This document shows, piece after piece, positions 1 through 7,269 of a stretch of DNA of 9,701 nt. Origin of the DNA: Micavibrio sp. UBA2020. GTDB taxonomy: Bacteria; Pseudomonadota; Alphaproteobacteria; Micavibrionales; UBA2020. A program made the position numbers and the translations under genes. Positions within the stretch are counted from its first letter, which is position 1. Each line of letters begins with the position of its first letter. Below the pieces are notes generated by a model. The model worked only from the letters and a program-made list of their open reading frames with translations. It ran no database searches and had not been told where the DNA came from. The stretch spans positions 5,103-14,803 of the forward strand of contig DDBY01000163.1 of assembly GCA_002334985.1 (NCBI GenBank), in the 5' to 3' direction.

Positions 1-493
1 CGAGGGCGCGGGCAATCGCCACCCGCTGGCTTTGTCCCCCCGACAGCTGTTTGGGCAGTTTGTGGATATGTGCGCCAAGACCGAGAGATTCCAGAAGCGC
101 GGCCGCGCGGGTTTTCATTTCCGCCGCCCCCAGTTTGCCGAGCCGCTGCATGGGCAGCATCACGTTTTCAAGCGCGCTGAATTCCGGCAACAGAAAATGC
201 GACTGGAACACAAACCCGATATGGGCAAGGCGGATATCCGCCAGCGCATCGGTGCCAAGGCGCGTGGTTTCATGCCCCGCAATCCAGAGCTTGCCGCCGC
301 TGGGTCTGTCCAGAAGGCCGAGCAGATACATCAGCGACGATTTGCCCGAACCGGATGGCCCTGTAATTGCGACAAATTCGCCGCCATAAATGGCGACATC
401 GGCGCCTTTGACAAGGGTGACGGGCACTTCGCCGTCCAGCTTGCGCATAAGTTTTTCGCTGCGTATGGCGGCTGTTTTTTCTTCTGCGCTCAT
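1..493 (-). CDS. ABC transporter ATP-binding protein, LolD/MacB-type (partial, C-terminus beyond window)
   Basis: This is the ATPase subunit of an ABC transporter; it would sit on the inner face of the cytoplasmic membrane and drive the permease encoded just upstream. The 164 visible residues start with MSAEEKTAAI. Walker A is GPSGSGKS at residues 45-52, the Q-loop glutamine is Q97 in FVFQ, and the ABC signature LSGGQ is at 150-154, followed by SQRVAIARAL. The stretch HFLLPEFSALENV (99-111) closely resembles LolD and related MacB-type exporters. The window ends before Walker B, the D-loop and the H-loop histidine, so catalytic completeness cannot be judged. The ATG overlaps the permease TGA (ATGA), pointing to translational coupling. 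The ATP-binding call is firm; the exporter subtype comes from similarity and from the neighbouring adaptor and permease. The substrate is unknown. Confidence 0.95.
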   Translation of the reverse strand, partial: MSAEEKTAAIRSEKLMRKLDGEVPVTLVKGADVAIYGGEFVAITGPSGSGKSSLMYLLGLLDRPSGGKLWIAGHETTRLGTDALADIRLAHIGFVFQSHFLLPEFSALENVMLPMQRLGKLGAAEMKTRAAALLESLGLGAHIHKLPKQLSGGQSQRVAIARAL

Positions 494-1734
494 GCCGTGC
501 CCCGCAAGATATCAACGGGCTGCACATCTGCCGCCTTGCGGGCGGGCAAAAGCGCGGCAAAGACGGAGGCAAGCAGGGCAAAGCTGCCTGCAATGGCGAA
601 CTGCGGCCATGACCAGTCAAGCGGCATGGCAATCGGCTCCAGACTGCCGGGCGGCTGGATTTTGACTTGCATCAGCGCGGCCATCATCCCCATACCGAGT
701 GGTAGCCCCGCCATATTCCCCGCGATGCCGAGCAAAAACCCCTGTACCACGAATATTTTTTTAACGTCGGATGCGTGAAAGCCCATGGATTTCAAAATGG
801 CGATATCGCGCTGTTTTTCCATCACGACGGTTGAAATGACGTTGTAAATGCCAAAGGCCGCGACAATCAAAACCGCGCTGACAACCGTGTACATGATGAC
901 GTTGCGCACAACGAGCGTACCCAGAAGGTCTTCGGACGCCTCCTGCCACGATACGCATTTATAGCCGATGCGCGATTCAAGGTCTTCGGCGAAGCGCCGC
1001 GCATCATACGGGTCATCCAGCTTGATGATGATGCTATTGGCGCGGTTGGCGCGGTCGAGCAGCGCCTGCGCGCGCTTCAGCGTCATAAAAACTTGCGTTT
1101 CGTCGTATCCTGCGCGGCCTGTCCTGAAAATGCCCACGATTTTAAAGCTGCGCACTTGCCCATTCGGTGCGGCAAGGGTAATGCTGCGCCCTTGCCGCAG
1201 GGACATTTTGCGCGCAAGTTCCCCGCCGATAATAATACCGCCCGGATTGGCGTCGAGGTCTTCGATGCGCCCCTCGGTCATATATTCGGCAATGGTGGTG
1301 ACGCGTGTGATGTCGGCGGGCACCATACCGTTCAGCGTGACGGCGACGTCGCGGCCGGCAAAGCTGACCAGCGCCTGTCCTGTCAAAGCGGGGGAGGCGT
1401 CGATGCCGCGCTCTTTCGACAGCAGTGACAAAATTTGCTCGAACCCGCGAATGCCGCGCGTTTCGGTCAGCGGGCGGCTGCCGCGCAGCTCGACCATCGC
1501 ATCCGGATAGGCGGCAAAAACCGGCTGCGCGCGCGGGTTTCTGAAATCATCTGATACGGTGATATGCGGCGCGTTATCGACGAGGCGGCGGATAAAGTCC
1601 CGCTCCGAGCCCTGCATCAGCGACGAAATAGATAGAAAAAAAGCAACGCCCAGAATAATGCCCAGCAGCGACACGATGCTTTGCCGTTTGCGCGCCAGCA
1701 GGTGGCGCATGGCCATGGACAGCAAAAGACGCAT
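490..1734 (-). CDS. ABC transporter permease, LolC/E- or MacB-like (FtsX/MacB_PCD architecture)
   Basis: This 414-residue integral membrane protein is the likely membrane partner of the ATPase that follows. It has one N-terminal transmembrane segment (about 19-40), a large periplasmic domain (about 42-275), then three hydrophobic segments (about 279-304, 327-356 and 377-398). That 1+3 layout is typical of MacB, LolC/E and FtsX permeases. The cytoplasmic loop MEKQRDIAILKSMGF (305-319) and the C-terminal LPARKAADVQPVDILRG (396-412) are characteristic of this superfamily. There is no fused ATPase domain as in MacB. ATG 1734 is chosen because an AAAGGAG Shine-Dalgarno lies 8 nt upstream, overlapping the adaptor's TAA stop 15 nt away. 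Only one permease gene is visible, so it would act as a homodimer unless another lies beyond the window. LolC/E-type lipoprotein transport is possible, but the adjacent adaptor favours a tripartite exporter. Confidence 0.92.
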   Translation of the reverse strand: MRLLLSMAMRHLLARKRQSIVSLLGIILGVAFFLSISSLMQGSERDFIRRLVDNAPHITVSDDFRNPRAQPVFAAYPDAMVELRGSRPLTETRGIRGFEQILSLLSKERGIDASPALTGQALVSFAGRDVAVTLNGMVPADITRVTTIAEYMTEGRIEDLDANPGGIIIGGELARKMSLRQGRSITLAAPNGQVRSFKIVGIFRTGRAGYDETQVFMTLKRAQALLDRANRANSIIIKLDDPYDARRFAEDLESRIGYKCVSWQEASEDLLGTLVVRNVIMYTVVSAVLIVAAFGIYNVISTVVMEKQRDIAILKSMGFHASDVKKIFVVQGFLLGIAGNMAGLPLGMGMMAALMQVKIQPPGSLEPIAMPLDWSWPQFAIAGSFALLASVFAALLPARKAADVQPVDILRGTA

Positions 1735-1749
1735 GCAGCGCTATCTCCT

Positions 1750-2736
1750 TTATGGTGCCGCGGGCTGCGCTATCACACGCGCGCCATCGCTCAGGCCCTG
1801 CGGCGGATTCAAAACCAGCGTTTCGCTGCCTGTCAGGCCTTCGGTGATTTCAACCTCTTCGATACCTTTGATGCCGGTTTTAACAGCGGTTTTGCGCACT
1901 GTATTGCCCGACAGCGCATAAACGAAATCACCGCGCAGCGCCCCTGCGGGGATGAGCAGCGCGTCCGGCTTTTCACGGATGATGATGTTGTTTTCGGCGG
2001 TCATGCCGATATGCATCGGCGTTGTCTCGGGCAGCGATATACGCACGCGGTAGCTGCGCGCGACGGGGTCGCCCTTGGGGGTGATGGCCAGCACTTCGCC
2101 TTCGAACGATTGACCGTCAAACGCATCGGCGCGGATAAGAACTTTTTGCCCGGGCATGACGCGGGAGATGTCTTCTTCGTCCACTTCGGCGCTGATGCGC
2201 AGCGGCGCGCAGCAGCTGAGCCAGAATACAGGCTGGTTTGCGGGTATCATCTGGCCAATCTCGCCGTCACGCTGGATGATGCGGCCATCTGCCGGTGCGG
2301 CAAGGCGGGTGTATGAAGCTTCCGCTTCAACCCGTGCGATGCCGGCGCGAATGGCGTCCAGTTCAGCCCGTGCCTGGTCGAGCGAGGCGCGGGTTTCATA
2401 TCCGCTTTTGGCCAATGCGGCCTTGCGGTCGTAATCTTTTTTCAAAAAAACTTCGCGGGCTTGCAGCTCGTCGAGCGTTTTTTGCAAATCGGCGTCTTCC
2501 AGCTGCGCCAGCACATCGCCTTTTTTAACGTCATGGCCTTCGTCGGTATTCAGCTGCATCAGCCGCGCGGTAATGCGCGCGGAAATGGGCAGCATCACGG
2601 TGGCCTCGACCGTACCAGTTGCATAAACGGCCTCAACGGCCATGCCTTTGCGCGCGGCGGCTGTTTCGACGCGCGGCATGCTGGCAGGGCCATAGGTGAA
2701 ATACCACGCGGCGGCCAGGCCGAGCCCCAGCAGCAT
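1750..2736 (-). CDS. Periplasmic adaptor subunit (HlyD/MacA/RND-type membrane fusion protein) of an ABC exporter
   Basis: This is a membrane-anchored periplasmic adaptor that would bridge the permease to an outer-membrane channel. From ATG 2736 it has 328 residues. A hydrophobic N-terminal segment (1-15) acts as signal anchor. Two half-lipoyl motifs (about 44-84, with DEGHDVKKGDVLAQLEDADL, and about 143-170, with LAAPADGRI) flank a helical hairpin rich in Ala, Glu, Arg and Lys (about 84-141). A beta-barrel region with AEVDEEDISRVMPGQ (183-197) and a C-terminal membrane-proximal domain follow. This is the standard adaptor order. No Shine-Dalgarno precedes ATG 2736, and the N-terminus lacks a positive residue. 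An in-frame ATT at 2763 behind AGGTG would add nine codons beginning MKTFFTIFG and is probably the real start; the ATG is kept as the conservative boundary. It is followed by the permease after 15 nt. Confidence 0.9.
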   Translation of the reverse strand: MLLGLGLAAAWYFTYGPASMPRVETAAARKGMAVEAVYATGTVEATVMLPISARITARLMQLNTDEGHDVKKGDVLAQLEDADLQKTLDELQAREVFLKKDYDRKAALAKSGYETRASLDQARAELDAIRAGIARVEAEASYTRLAAPADGRIIQRDGEIGQMIPANQPVFWLSCCAPLRISAEVDEEDISRVMPGQKVLIRADAFDGQSFEGEVLAITPKGDPVARSYRVRISLPETTPMHIGMTAENNIIIREKPDALLIPAGALRGDFVYALSGNTVRKTAVKTGIKGIEEVEITEGLTGSETLVLNPPQGLSDGARVIAQPAAP

Positions 2737-2760
2737 CCCGAATATGGTGAAAAACGTTTT

Positions 2761-2773
2761 AATGGCGGCACCT
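2761..2773 (-). promoter_or_regulatory. Candidate ribosome-binding site with ATT start codon for the adaptor gene
   Basis: AGGTG at 2773-2769 lies 5 nt before an ATT codon (2763-2761) in frame with the adaptor. An in-frame TAG further upstream, at about 2796-2794, bounds the reading frame, and no in-frame ATG, GTG or TTG exists between that stop and ATG 2736. Starting at ATT gives an N-terminus MKTFF followed by a hydrophobic stretch, a better signal anchor than the one from ATG 2736. ATT starts are rare but known in bacteria (infC, pcnB). This is inference from context. Confidence 0.45.
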
Positions 2774-2814
2774 GTTCGTCGTTTGTCGTTATTCTAGGCG
2801 CTTGGCGCGGGTTT

Positions 2815-3606
2815 TCAAGCGGCGCGCAAGTCCTTGACCTGCTTTGCAATTGCGCTGGCGGCTTCTTTGCCGTGTGCGGCGATGGTTTTGACAAGCGCGC
2901 TGCCGACGACAACCGCATCGGCGGCACCCTCAAGCGCCTTTACATGTGCGGGCGTTGAAATGCCGAAGCCGACGGCCAGTGGCGATTGCAACGTGGCGCG
3001 CAGCGCGGCCAGCTTTTCGCCAAGGCTTGCGGGCAGGTTTTCCTGCGCGCCCGTGACGCCCTCGCGCGATACATAGTACACAAAGCCGCTCGATGCCGCA
3101 TCGATGCGTGAAAGCCTTTCTGCCGAGGTGGTGGGGGAGCAAAGAAATACAGTCTCCATCCCCTCCGCCTTCATCGCGGTCAAATAATCATCTGCCGCTT
3201 CGGGCGGCAAATCGACAATCAGCGCGCCCTGCGCCCCCGCCTTGCGCGCAGCGGCGGCAAAGGCGGCATAGCCCATATAGAATACGGGGTTCAGATACGA
3301 AAACAGACAAACCGGAATGGAAAGTCCGCGCGCGCGGGCGGATGCCAGCATATCGAATACACCTGCCAGCGTGGCGCCGGCGGCCAATGCGCGCTCCGCT
3401 GCACGCTGCACGGTTTCACCGTCCGCGACAGGGTCTGAAAACGGAACGCCGAGTTCAATCGCCGCCGCGCCGCTTTCTTGCAGCGCCAGCAATATTTCGA
3501 CGCTCGCCGCCATGTCGGGGTCGCCTGCCATGACAAAGGGGATAAAGGCCGCACGTTTCGCGGCGCGGGCATCCAGCAATGTCTGGCGCAGGGGTTTAAC
3601 GGTCAT
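2815..3606 (-). CDS. trpA: Tryptophan synthase alpha subunit
   Basis: This cytoplasmic enzyme cleaves indole-3-glycerol phosphate to indole and glyceraldehyde 3-phosphate and passes the indole through a tunnel to TrpB. The 263-residue length is normal for the family. The (beta/alpha)8-barrel signatures are present: [18 protein letters not shown] (50-67) holds the catalytic Glu51 and Asp62 (E. coli Glu49 and Asp60). They are followed by VDLPPE (131-136), [13 protein letters not shown] (175-187), and the phosphate-binding segments VGFGIS (212-217) and VVVGSALV (232-239). The start at ATG 3606 is chosen because AGGAG lies 10 nt upstream and the product begins [10 protein letters not shown]; further upstream in-frame starts would add residues unlike TrpA. 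It overlaps the end of trpB by 11 nt, which fits coupled synthesis of the two subunits. It is the last trp gene, and no terminator is visible after it. Confidence 0.98.
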   Translation of the reverse strand: MTVKPLRQTLLDARAAKRAAFIPFVMAGDPDMAASVEILLALQESGAAAIELGVPFSDPVADGETVQRAAERALAAGATLAGVFDMLASARARGLSIPVCLFSYLNPVFYMGYAAFAAAARKAGAQGALIVDLPPEAADDYLTAMKAEGMETVFLCSPTTSAERLSRIDAASSGFVYYVSREGVTGAQENLPASLGEKLAALRATLQSPLAVGFGISTPAHVKALEGAADAVVVGSALVKTIAAHGKEAASAIAKQVKDLRAA

Positions 3607-4816
3607 GGTTTTTATTCTCCTCATACGCGCGCAGAATGCCAATGTCCTTGTCGCCGCGGCCGGACAGGTTGACAATCATGATGTGCTCTTTGGGCAGTTT
3701 GGGTGCGGCCTTTACGGCATGCGCAACAGCATGTGCGCTTTCAAGGGCGCAGATGATGCCTTCGCTGCGCGCCAGCAGATGCAGGGCGGCCACCGCATCA
3801 TCGTCGGCGGCGTAGGTATAATCCGCGCGGCCTGTGGCCTGCAAATGCGCATGTTCGGGCCCGACGCCTGTATAATCAAGCCCCGCGGATACGCTATGGG
3901 TTGGCTCGGCCTGTCCGTCGCCGTCTTGCAAAATGACGGTTTTCATGCCCTGAAAAATACCGGTAGAGCCGCCGGAGAAGCGCGCCGCATGCTGGCCTTT
4001 GGCAATCGCCGTGCCGCCCGCTTCGACGCCTGTCAGCTTGACGGATTCATCGTCGATAAATCCTGAAAAAATGCCAATTGCGTTGCTCCCCCCGCCGACG
4101 CAGGCGACGACGCTATCCGGCAGGCGGCCTTCTGCGGCCAATATTTGCGCGCGCGCTTCGGTGCCGATGACGGATTGAAAGTCGCGCACCATACGCGGGT
4201 AGGGGTGCGGGCCAAGCGCAGAGCCGAGCAGGTAATAAGTATCATGCACATGGCTGACCCAGTCGCGCATCGCCTCGCTCACCGCGTCTTTGAGCGTGCG
4301 CGAGCCCGACGTGACCGGAACGACTTCGGCGCCCAGAAGACGCATGCGGTAAACGTTCGGCTCTTGCCGCGCCATGTCGTCGGCACCCATGTAAACAATA
4401 CATTGCAGGCCGAAGGCCGCCGCAGCCGTCGCTGTTGCCACGCCATGTTGACCCGCGCCCGTTTCGGCGATGATACGTTTTTTACCCATACGCTGCGCCA
4501 GCAGGATTTGGCCGATGGCGTTGTTGATTTTGTGTGCGCCGGTATGGGCAAGGTCTTCGCGTTTCAGGTAAATCTTCGCGCCGCCCAGGTGCGCGCTCAA
4601 ACGCGCCGCATGCTGCAGCGGCGTTTCGCGCCCGACAAATTCGGCCAGCAGGCGGTTAAATTCAGCCCAGAAACTTTCATCGGCCGCGGCGGCGGCGTAG
4701 GCTTTTTCAAGCTCCTCCAGCGGCGCGACCAGCGTGTCGGGTACAAAACGGCCGCCGAAGTCGCCGTAAAATCCTGCACCATCTGGGATGGATTGGAATT
4801 TTGGTTTTGCGCTCAT
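3596..4816 (-). CDS. trpB: Tryptophan synthase beta subunit (PLP-dependent)
   Basis: This enzyme condenses indole with L-serine to form L-tryptophan as part of the alpha2-beta2 complex. At 406 residues it has the usual TrpB1 length. Lys96 in [13 protein letters not shown] (91-103) is the PLP Schiff-base lysine (E. coli Lys87). ETGAGQHG (118-125) carries the catalytic Glu118 (E. coli Glu109). GGGSNAIG (241-248) binds the cofactor phosphate, and [10 protein letters not shown] (382-391) is the conserved C-terminal PLP-pocket motif. ATG 4816 overlaps the trpF TGA as ATGA, and a good GGAGGA Shine-Dalgarno lies at 4829-4824 with a 7-nt spacer. This is the clearest ribosome-binding site in the trp genes and suggests extra initiation at trpB. 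Its last 11 nt overlap the trpA start. All key residues examined are intact. Confidence 0.99.
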   Translation of the reverse strand: MSAKPKFQSIPDGAGFYGDFGGRFVPDTLVAPLEELEKAYAAAAADESFWAEFNRLLAEFVGRETPLQHAARLSAHLGGAKIYLKREDLAHTGAHKINNAIGQILLAQRMGKKRIIAETGAGQHGVATATAAAAFGLQCIVYMGADDMARQEPNVYRMRLLGAEVVPVTSGSRTLKDAVSEAMRDWVSHVHDTYYLLGSALGPHPYPRMVRDFQSVIGTEARAQILAAEGRLPDSVVACVGGGSNAIGIFSGFIDDESVKLTGVEAGGTAIAKGQHAARFSGGSTGIFQGMKTVILQDGDGQAEPTHSVSAGLDYTGVGPEHAHLQATGRADYTYAADDDAVAALHLLARSEGIICALESAHAVAHAVKAAPKLPKEHIMIVNLSGRGDKDIGILRAYEENKNHDR

Positions 4817-5442
4817 GCGGGTATCCTCCGGCTGGTGTCAAACAATGCTTTTATTTTTGCGGCGTCTTTGATGCCGGGCGCGCTTTCTACTCCGCTCGCA
4901 AGGTCAAAGGCAAAAGGCTTCACAGCGTCTTGTGCCGCTGCGATATTGGCGGCGTCAATCCCGCCGGACAAAATGAGCGGCAGGCCGCTGTCTTTCGCGG
5001 CTGTGGCCAGCATCCAATCCGCCGTATGTCCTGTGCCGCCGTATTGGCCGGCGATAGCCGCATCTATCAAAATATAATCCGCGGCATCCCGCCATGCCGC
5101 AATGGCGGCGAGGTCTTGGATGTTTTGCAGGCGAAAAGCCTTGATGATAATGCCGCCAAAGGTGCCGCGCAGCGCGCGGGCATCTGCGGGGGTTTCGTCG
5201 CCGTGCAGCTGCACGGCGGAAAGCGGGAATGATTTCAGCGCGGCGTCAATATCCTGCATCTGGTTCACAAAGACGCCAACGCTCTGTGCTTCTGTCGGGG
5301 CGATGGCGGCAGCGGCGGCAGGCATGATATAACGCTTGGATTTCGGATAAAAAATAAACCCGAGCGCCCAGGCGCCTGCGGCATGGGCAAGGGCGGCGTC
5401 TTCGGTGCGGGTCAGGCCGCATATTTTTATGCGCGGGCTCAT
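4813..5442 (-). CDS. trpF: Phosphoribosylanthranilate isomerase
   Basis: TrpF performs the Amadori rearrangement of N-(5'-phosphoribosyl)anthranilate to the carboxyphenylamino-deoxyribulose phosphate used by TrpC. The 209-residue product is normal for a stand-alone Trp[10 protein letters not shown] (4-12) holds the catalytic Cys8. VQLHGDE (77-83) is the conserved mid-barrel strand. ILIDA (124-128) holds the general-acid Asp127, and [12 protein letters not shown] (132-143) follows it. LSGGID (158-163) and [15 protein letters not shown] (179-193) form the phosphate-binding end. ATG 5442 is preferred over an in-frame TTG at 5451 because it makes an ATGA overlap with the trpC stop and gives the usual MxxxIKICG beginning. 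Its own stop overlaps the trpB start in the same way. The order trpC-trpF as separate genes differs from the fused trpC(F) of enteric bacteria. Confidence 0.98.
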   Translation of the reverse strand: MSPRIKICGLTRTEDAALAHAAGAWALGFIFYPKSKRYIMPAAAAAIAPTEAQSVGVFVNQMQDIDAALKSFPLSAVQLHGDETPADARALRGTFGGIIIKAFRLQNIQDLAAIAAWRDAADYILIDAAIAGQYGGTGHTADWMLATAAKDSGLPLILSGGIDAANIAAAQDAVKPFAFDLASGVESAPGIKDAAKIKALFDTSRRIPA

Positions 5443-6230
5443 GCGGCGCAATCTTTCAGCAGCGCGGCCAGTGCATCGCCGGGGCTGGGGTTTTTCATGA
5501 AATGCGTGCCCATCAAAAACCCGTCATAGCCAAGAGCGCGCATCTCGCGCAGCTGCGCATCGGTGCTGAGTCCGCTTTCGCAAATCAACACGCTGTCTGG
5601 CGCTTTGCGCGGTGCCAGCTGGCGGCTGGTGTCCAGCGTGGTTTTAAGGGTTTTTAGGTTGCGGTTATTGACGCCAATCATGCGCGCGCCCATTTTCTGC
5701 GCGCGCGCCATTTCATCGGCATCGTGTACTTCGACAAGGGCGGTCAGGCCGAGCGCTGCCGCCTGCTGCAATAAATCCTGCGTCAGCGCATCGTCTGTCA
5801 TGGCGACGATAAGCAGCACGGCATCCGCGCCATACGCGCGCGCCTCGTGCAGTTGATAGGCATCGCAAATAAAATCCTTGCGCAGCAAGAGTGCCTCGGG
5901 CGCGTCTGCGCGAATGGCAGCGAGGTAATCAAGGCTGCCTTTGAAATACCGCGGCTCCGTCAGTACCGACAGCATACGCGCACCGGCTTGCAAGTATCCT
6001 TGCGCAACAGCGGCGGGTTCGGGCGGCATGCGGATGTCGCCTTCGGACGGGCTTGCGAATTTCACTTCCGCAATCACATGCCAGCCGGGCGCGGCGAAGG
6101 CGGGAATGACGGGCGCGGGCGTGCGCGCATAAAACGGTGCGTCCCGCAGCGCCGAAAGGGGCTTCACGCGCCGCGCCGCATCCACGCGGTCTTTGGTCAT
6201 GTCATGTATTTTTTGCAAAAATCCGCTCAT
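5439..6230 (-). CDS. trpC: Indole-3-glycerol phosphate synthase
   Basis: TrpC decarboxylates and closes the ring of the TrpF product to give indole-3-glycerol phosphate, the substrate of TrpA. The product has 263 residues, the usual size of a monofunctional enzyme. Barrel motifs with catalytic residues are all visible: VIAEVKFASPSEG (52-64; Glu55, Lys57), LLLRKDFI (114-121; Lys118), LVEVHD (165-170; Glu167), GVNNRNL (186-192; Asn188) and ICESGL (216-221; Glu218). The usual basic residues around the SPS motif (KASPSKG) are here Phe58 and Glu63, a small local departure. ATG 6230 lies 7 nt after the trpD stop, with GAGG overlapping that stop as Shine-Dalgarno. A longer in-frame extension to 6365 overlaps trpD heavily and does not look like TrpC. 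The stop overlaps the trpF ATG. Confidence 0.98.
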   Translation of the reverse strand: MSGFLQKIHDMTKDRVDAARRVKPLSALRDAPFYARTPAPVIPAFAAPGWHVIAEVKFASPSEGDIRMPPEPAAVAQGYLQAGARMLSVLTEPRYFKGSLDYLAAIRADAPEALLLRKDFICDAYQLHEARAYGADAVLLIVAMTDDALTQDLLQQAAALGLTALVEVHDADEMARAQKMGARMIGVNNRNLKTLKTTLDTSRQLAPRKAPDSVLICESGLSTDAQLREMRALGYDGFLMGTHFMKNPSPGDALAALLKDCAA

Positions 6231-6237
6231 GCCTGCC

Positions 6238-7269
6238 TCAAGTCTTTCTACGCATGCGCGCGAGCATATCCTGCGCGCCGCCGTTTTGCAGCGTTTGCAG
6301 CGCAAGGGCATATCCGCCCGCAATATCCGCCGCACGGCCAGCCAGCCAAAGGGCGGCGCCCGCATTCAGCGCCACAATGTCGGCGGCCGCGCCCTGTGGC
6401 GCCTTAAAAAGCGTTTCGATAATTTGCGCATTTTCCGCCGCGCTGCCGCCTGCGGCGTCCCGCAGCGATTGTATTTGGATACCGGCATCGGCGGGGGTGA
6501 TGGTCAGGCTCTCAATGCGTCCACCGCGCAAAAGTCGCGCCGCTGTGGGGGCGGCAAGGCTGATTTCATCGAGGCCGTCTTCGCTGTGCAGGACAAGCAT
6601 GTCGGTTTTCCCGAGCACCGCGGCGGCTTCGGCCACGGGCGTCAGGTAATGCGCCGAAAAAACGCCCATGATTTGCCGCGTCACACGCGCAGGGTTGCAA
6701 AGCGGGCCGAGCAGATTAAAAAACGTCGGCACGCCGTGCGCGCGGCGCGCGGCGGCGGCATGTTTTAAAACAGGATGAAAGGCAGGCGCGGCGACAAAGC
6801 AAAGCCCGAAGGCGTCAAGGTCTGCGGCGGCGCTTTGCGCATTTTCGGCAATCGCAACGCCGAGTGCGGCCAGAACGTCACTGCTGCCGGCCTGGCTGGA
6901 TACGGCGCGGTTGCCGTGTTTAACCACGCTTTGCCCCGCGGCGGCAGTGACGAAGGCGCTGGCGGTGGAAATATTAAACGTTTTTACGCCTTCGCGGCTT
7001 TTATCGCCGCCGGTGCCGCAAACGTCGATGGCGTGCGTATCATGAAGCGGCAGGGGCGTGGCCTCCGCCAGCAAAAATGCGGTGCATGCGGCCAGCATTT
7101 CGCCATCAATGCGGCGGGCAGCGAGGATGTTAAGCGCCTCTGTCTTCGCGCTGTCTTCAATCGCGGGCGCGCAAAATCCGCGCATCAAATCCGCCCAGTC
7201 TTCGGCGGCGGGTGCGGCGCTTTGCGTCAGGTGCTGCGCAAGGGAGATGAAATCGGGCGCGCTGCTCAT
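6238..7269 (-). CDS. trpD: Anthranilate phosphoribosyltransferase
   Basis: TrpD transfers the phosphoribosyl group of PRPP to anthranilate, the second step of the pathway. The 343-residue product matches stand-alone TrpD in length. The N-terminal helical domain is followed by the glycine-rich loop DVCGTGGDKS (82-91), NISTASAF (99-106), and KHGNRAVSS (117-125), which contains the conserved His118 and Asn120. Next come the anthranilate-side segment FFNLLGPLCNPA (183-194) and the acidic metal-binding motif DGLDEI (231-236). Arg175 aligns with the anthranilate-contacting Arg164 of the Sulfolobus enzyme. The next conserved arginine, in the usual G(I/V)RT motif, is Pro181 here. There is no glutamine amidotransferase fusion as in enteric TrpGD; that domain is carried by TrpE(G) instead. 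ATG 7269 overlaps the trpE(G) TGA as ATGA. Confidence 0.98.
   Translation of the reverse strand: MSSAPDFISLAQHLTQSAAPAAEDWADLMRGFCAPAIEDSAKTEALNILAARRIDGEMLAACTAFLLAEATPLPLHDTHAIDVCGTGGDKSREGVKTFNISTASAFVTAAAGQSVVKHGNRAVSSQAGSSDVLAALGVAIAENAQSAAADLDAFGLCFVAAPAFHPVLKHAAAARRAHGVPTFFNLLGPLCNPARVTRQIMGVFSAHYLTPVAEAAAVLGKTDMLVLHSEDGLDEISLAAPTAARLLRGGRIESLTITPADAGIQIQSLRDAAGGSAAENAQIIETLFKAPQGAAADIVALNAGAALWLAGRAADIAGGYALALQTLQNGGAQDMLARMRRKT

Noticed and set aside
32..778. 248-codon plus-strand open frame opposite the ABC ATPase and permease
   Set aside because: The minus strand encodes clear Walker A and LSGGQ motifs here; the plus-strand frame is a by-product of codon bias.
2764..2814. Possible terminator between trpA and the adaptor gene
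   Set aside because: Only a 4-bp GCGC/GCGC stem with a 3-nt loop is visible and no T-tract follows on the minus strand.
4145..5077. 310-codon plus-strand open frame opposite trpB and trpF
   Set aside because: It spans two genes with intact catalytic motifs on the minus strand; the translation is arginine- and alanine-rich without family features.
6231..6365. N-terminal extension of trpC into trpD (308-codon version)
   Set aside because: The extra 45 residues are in an antiphase of trpD, unlike any TrpC N-terminus, and ATG 6230 has a Shine-Dalgarno and a typical TrpC beginning.
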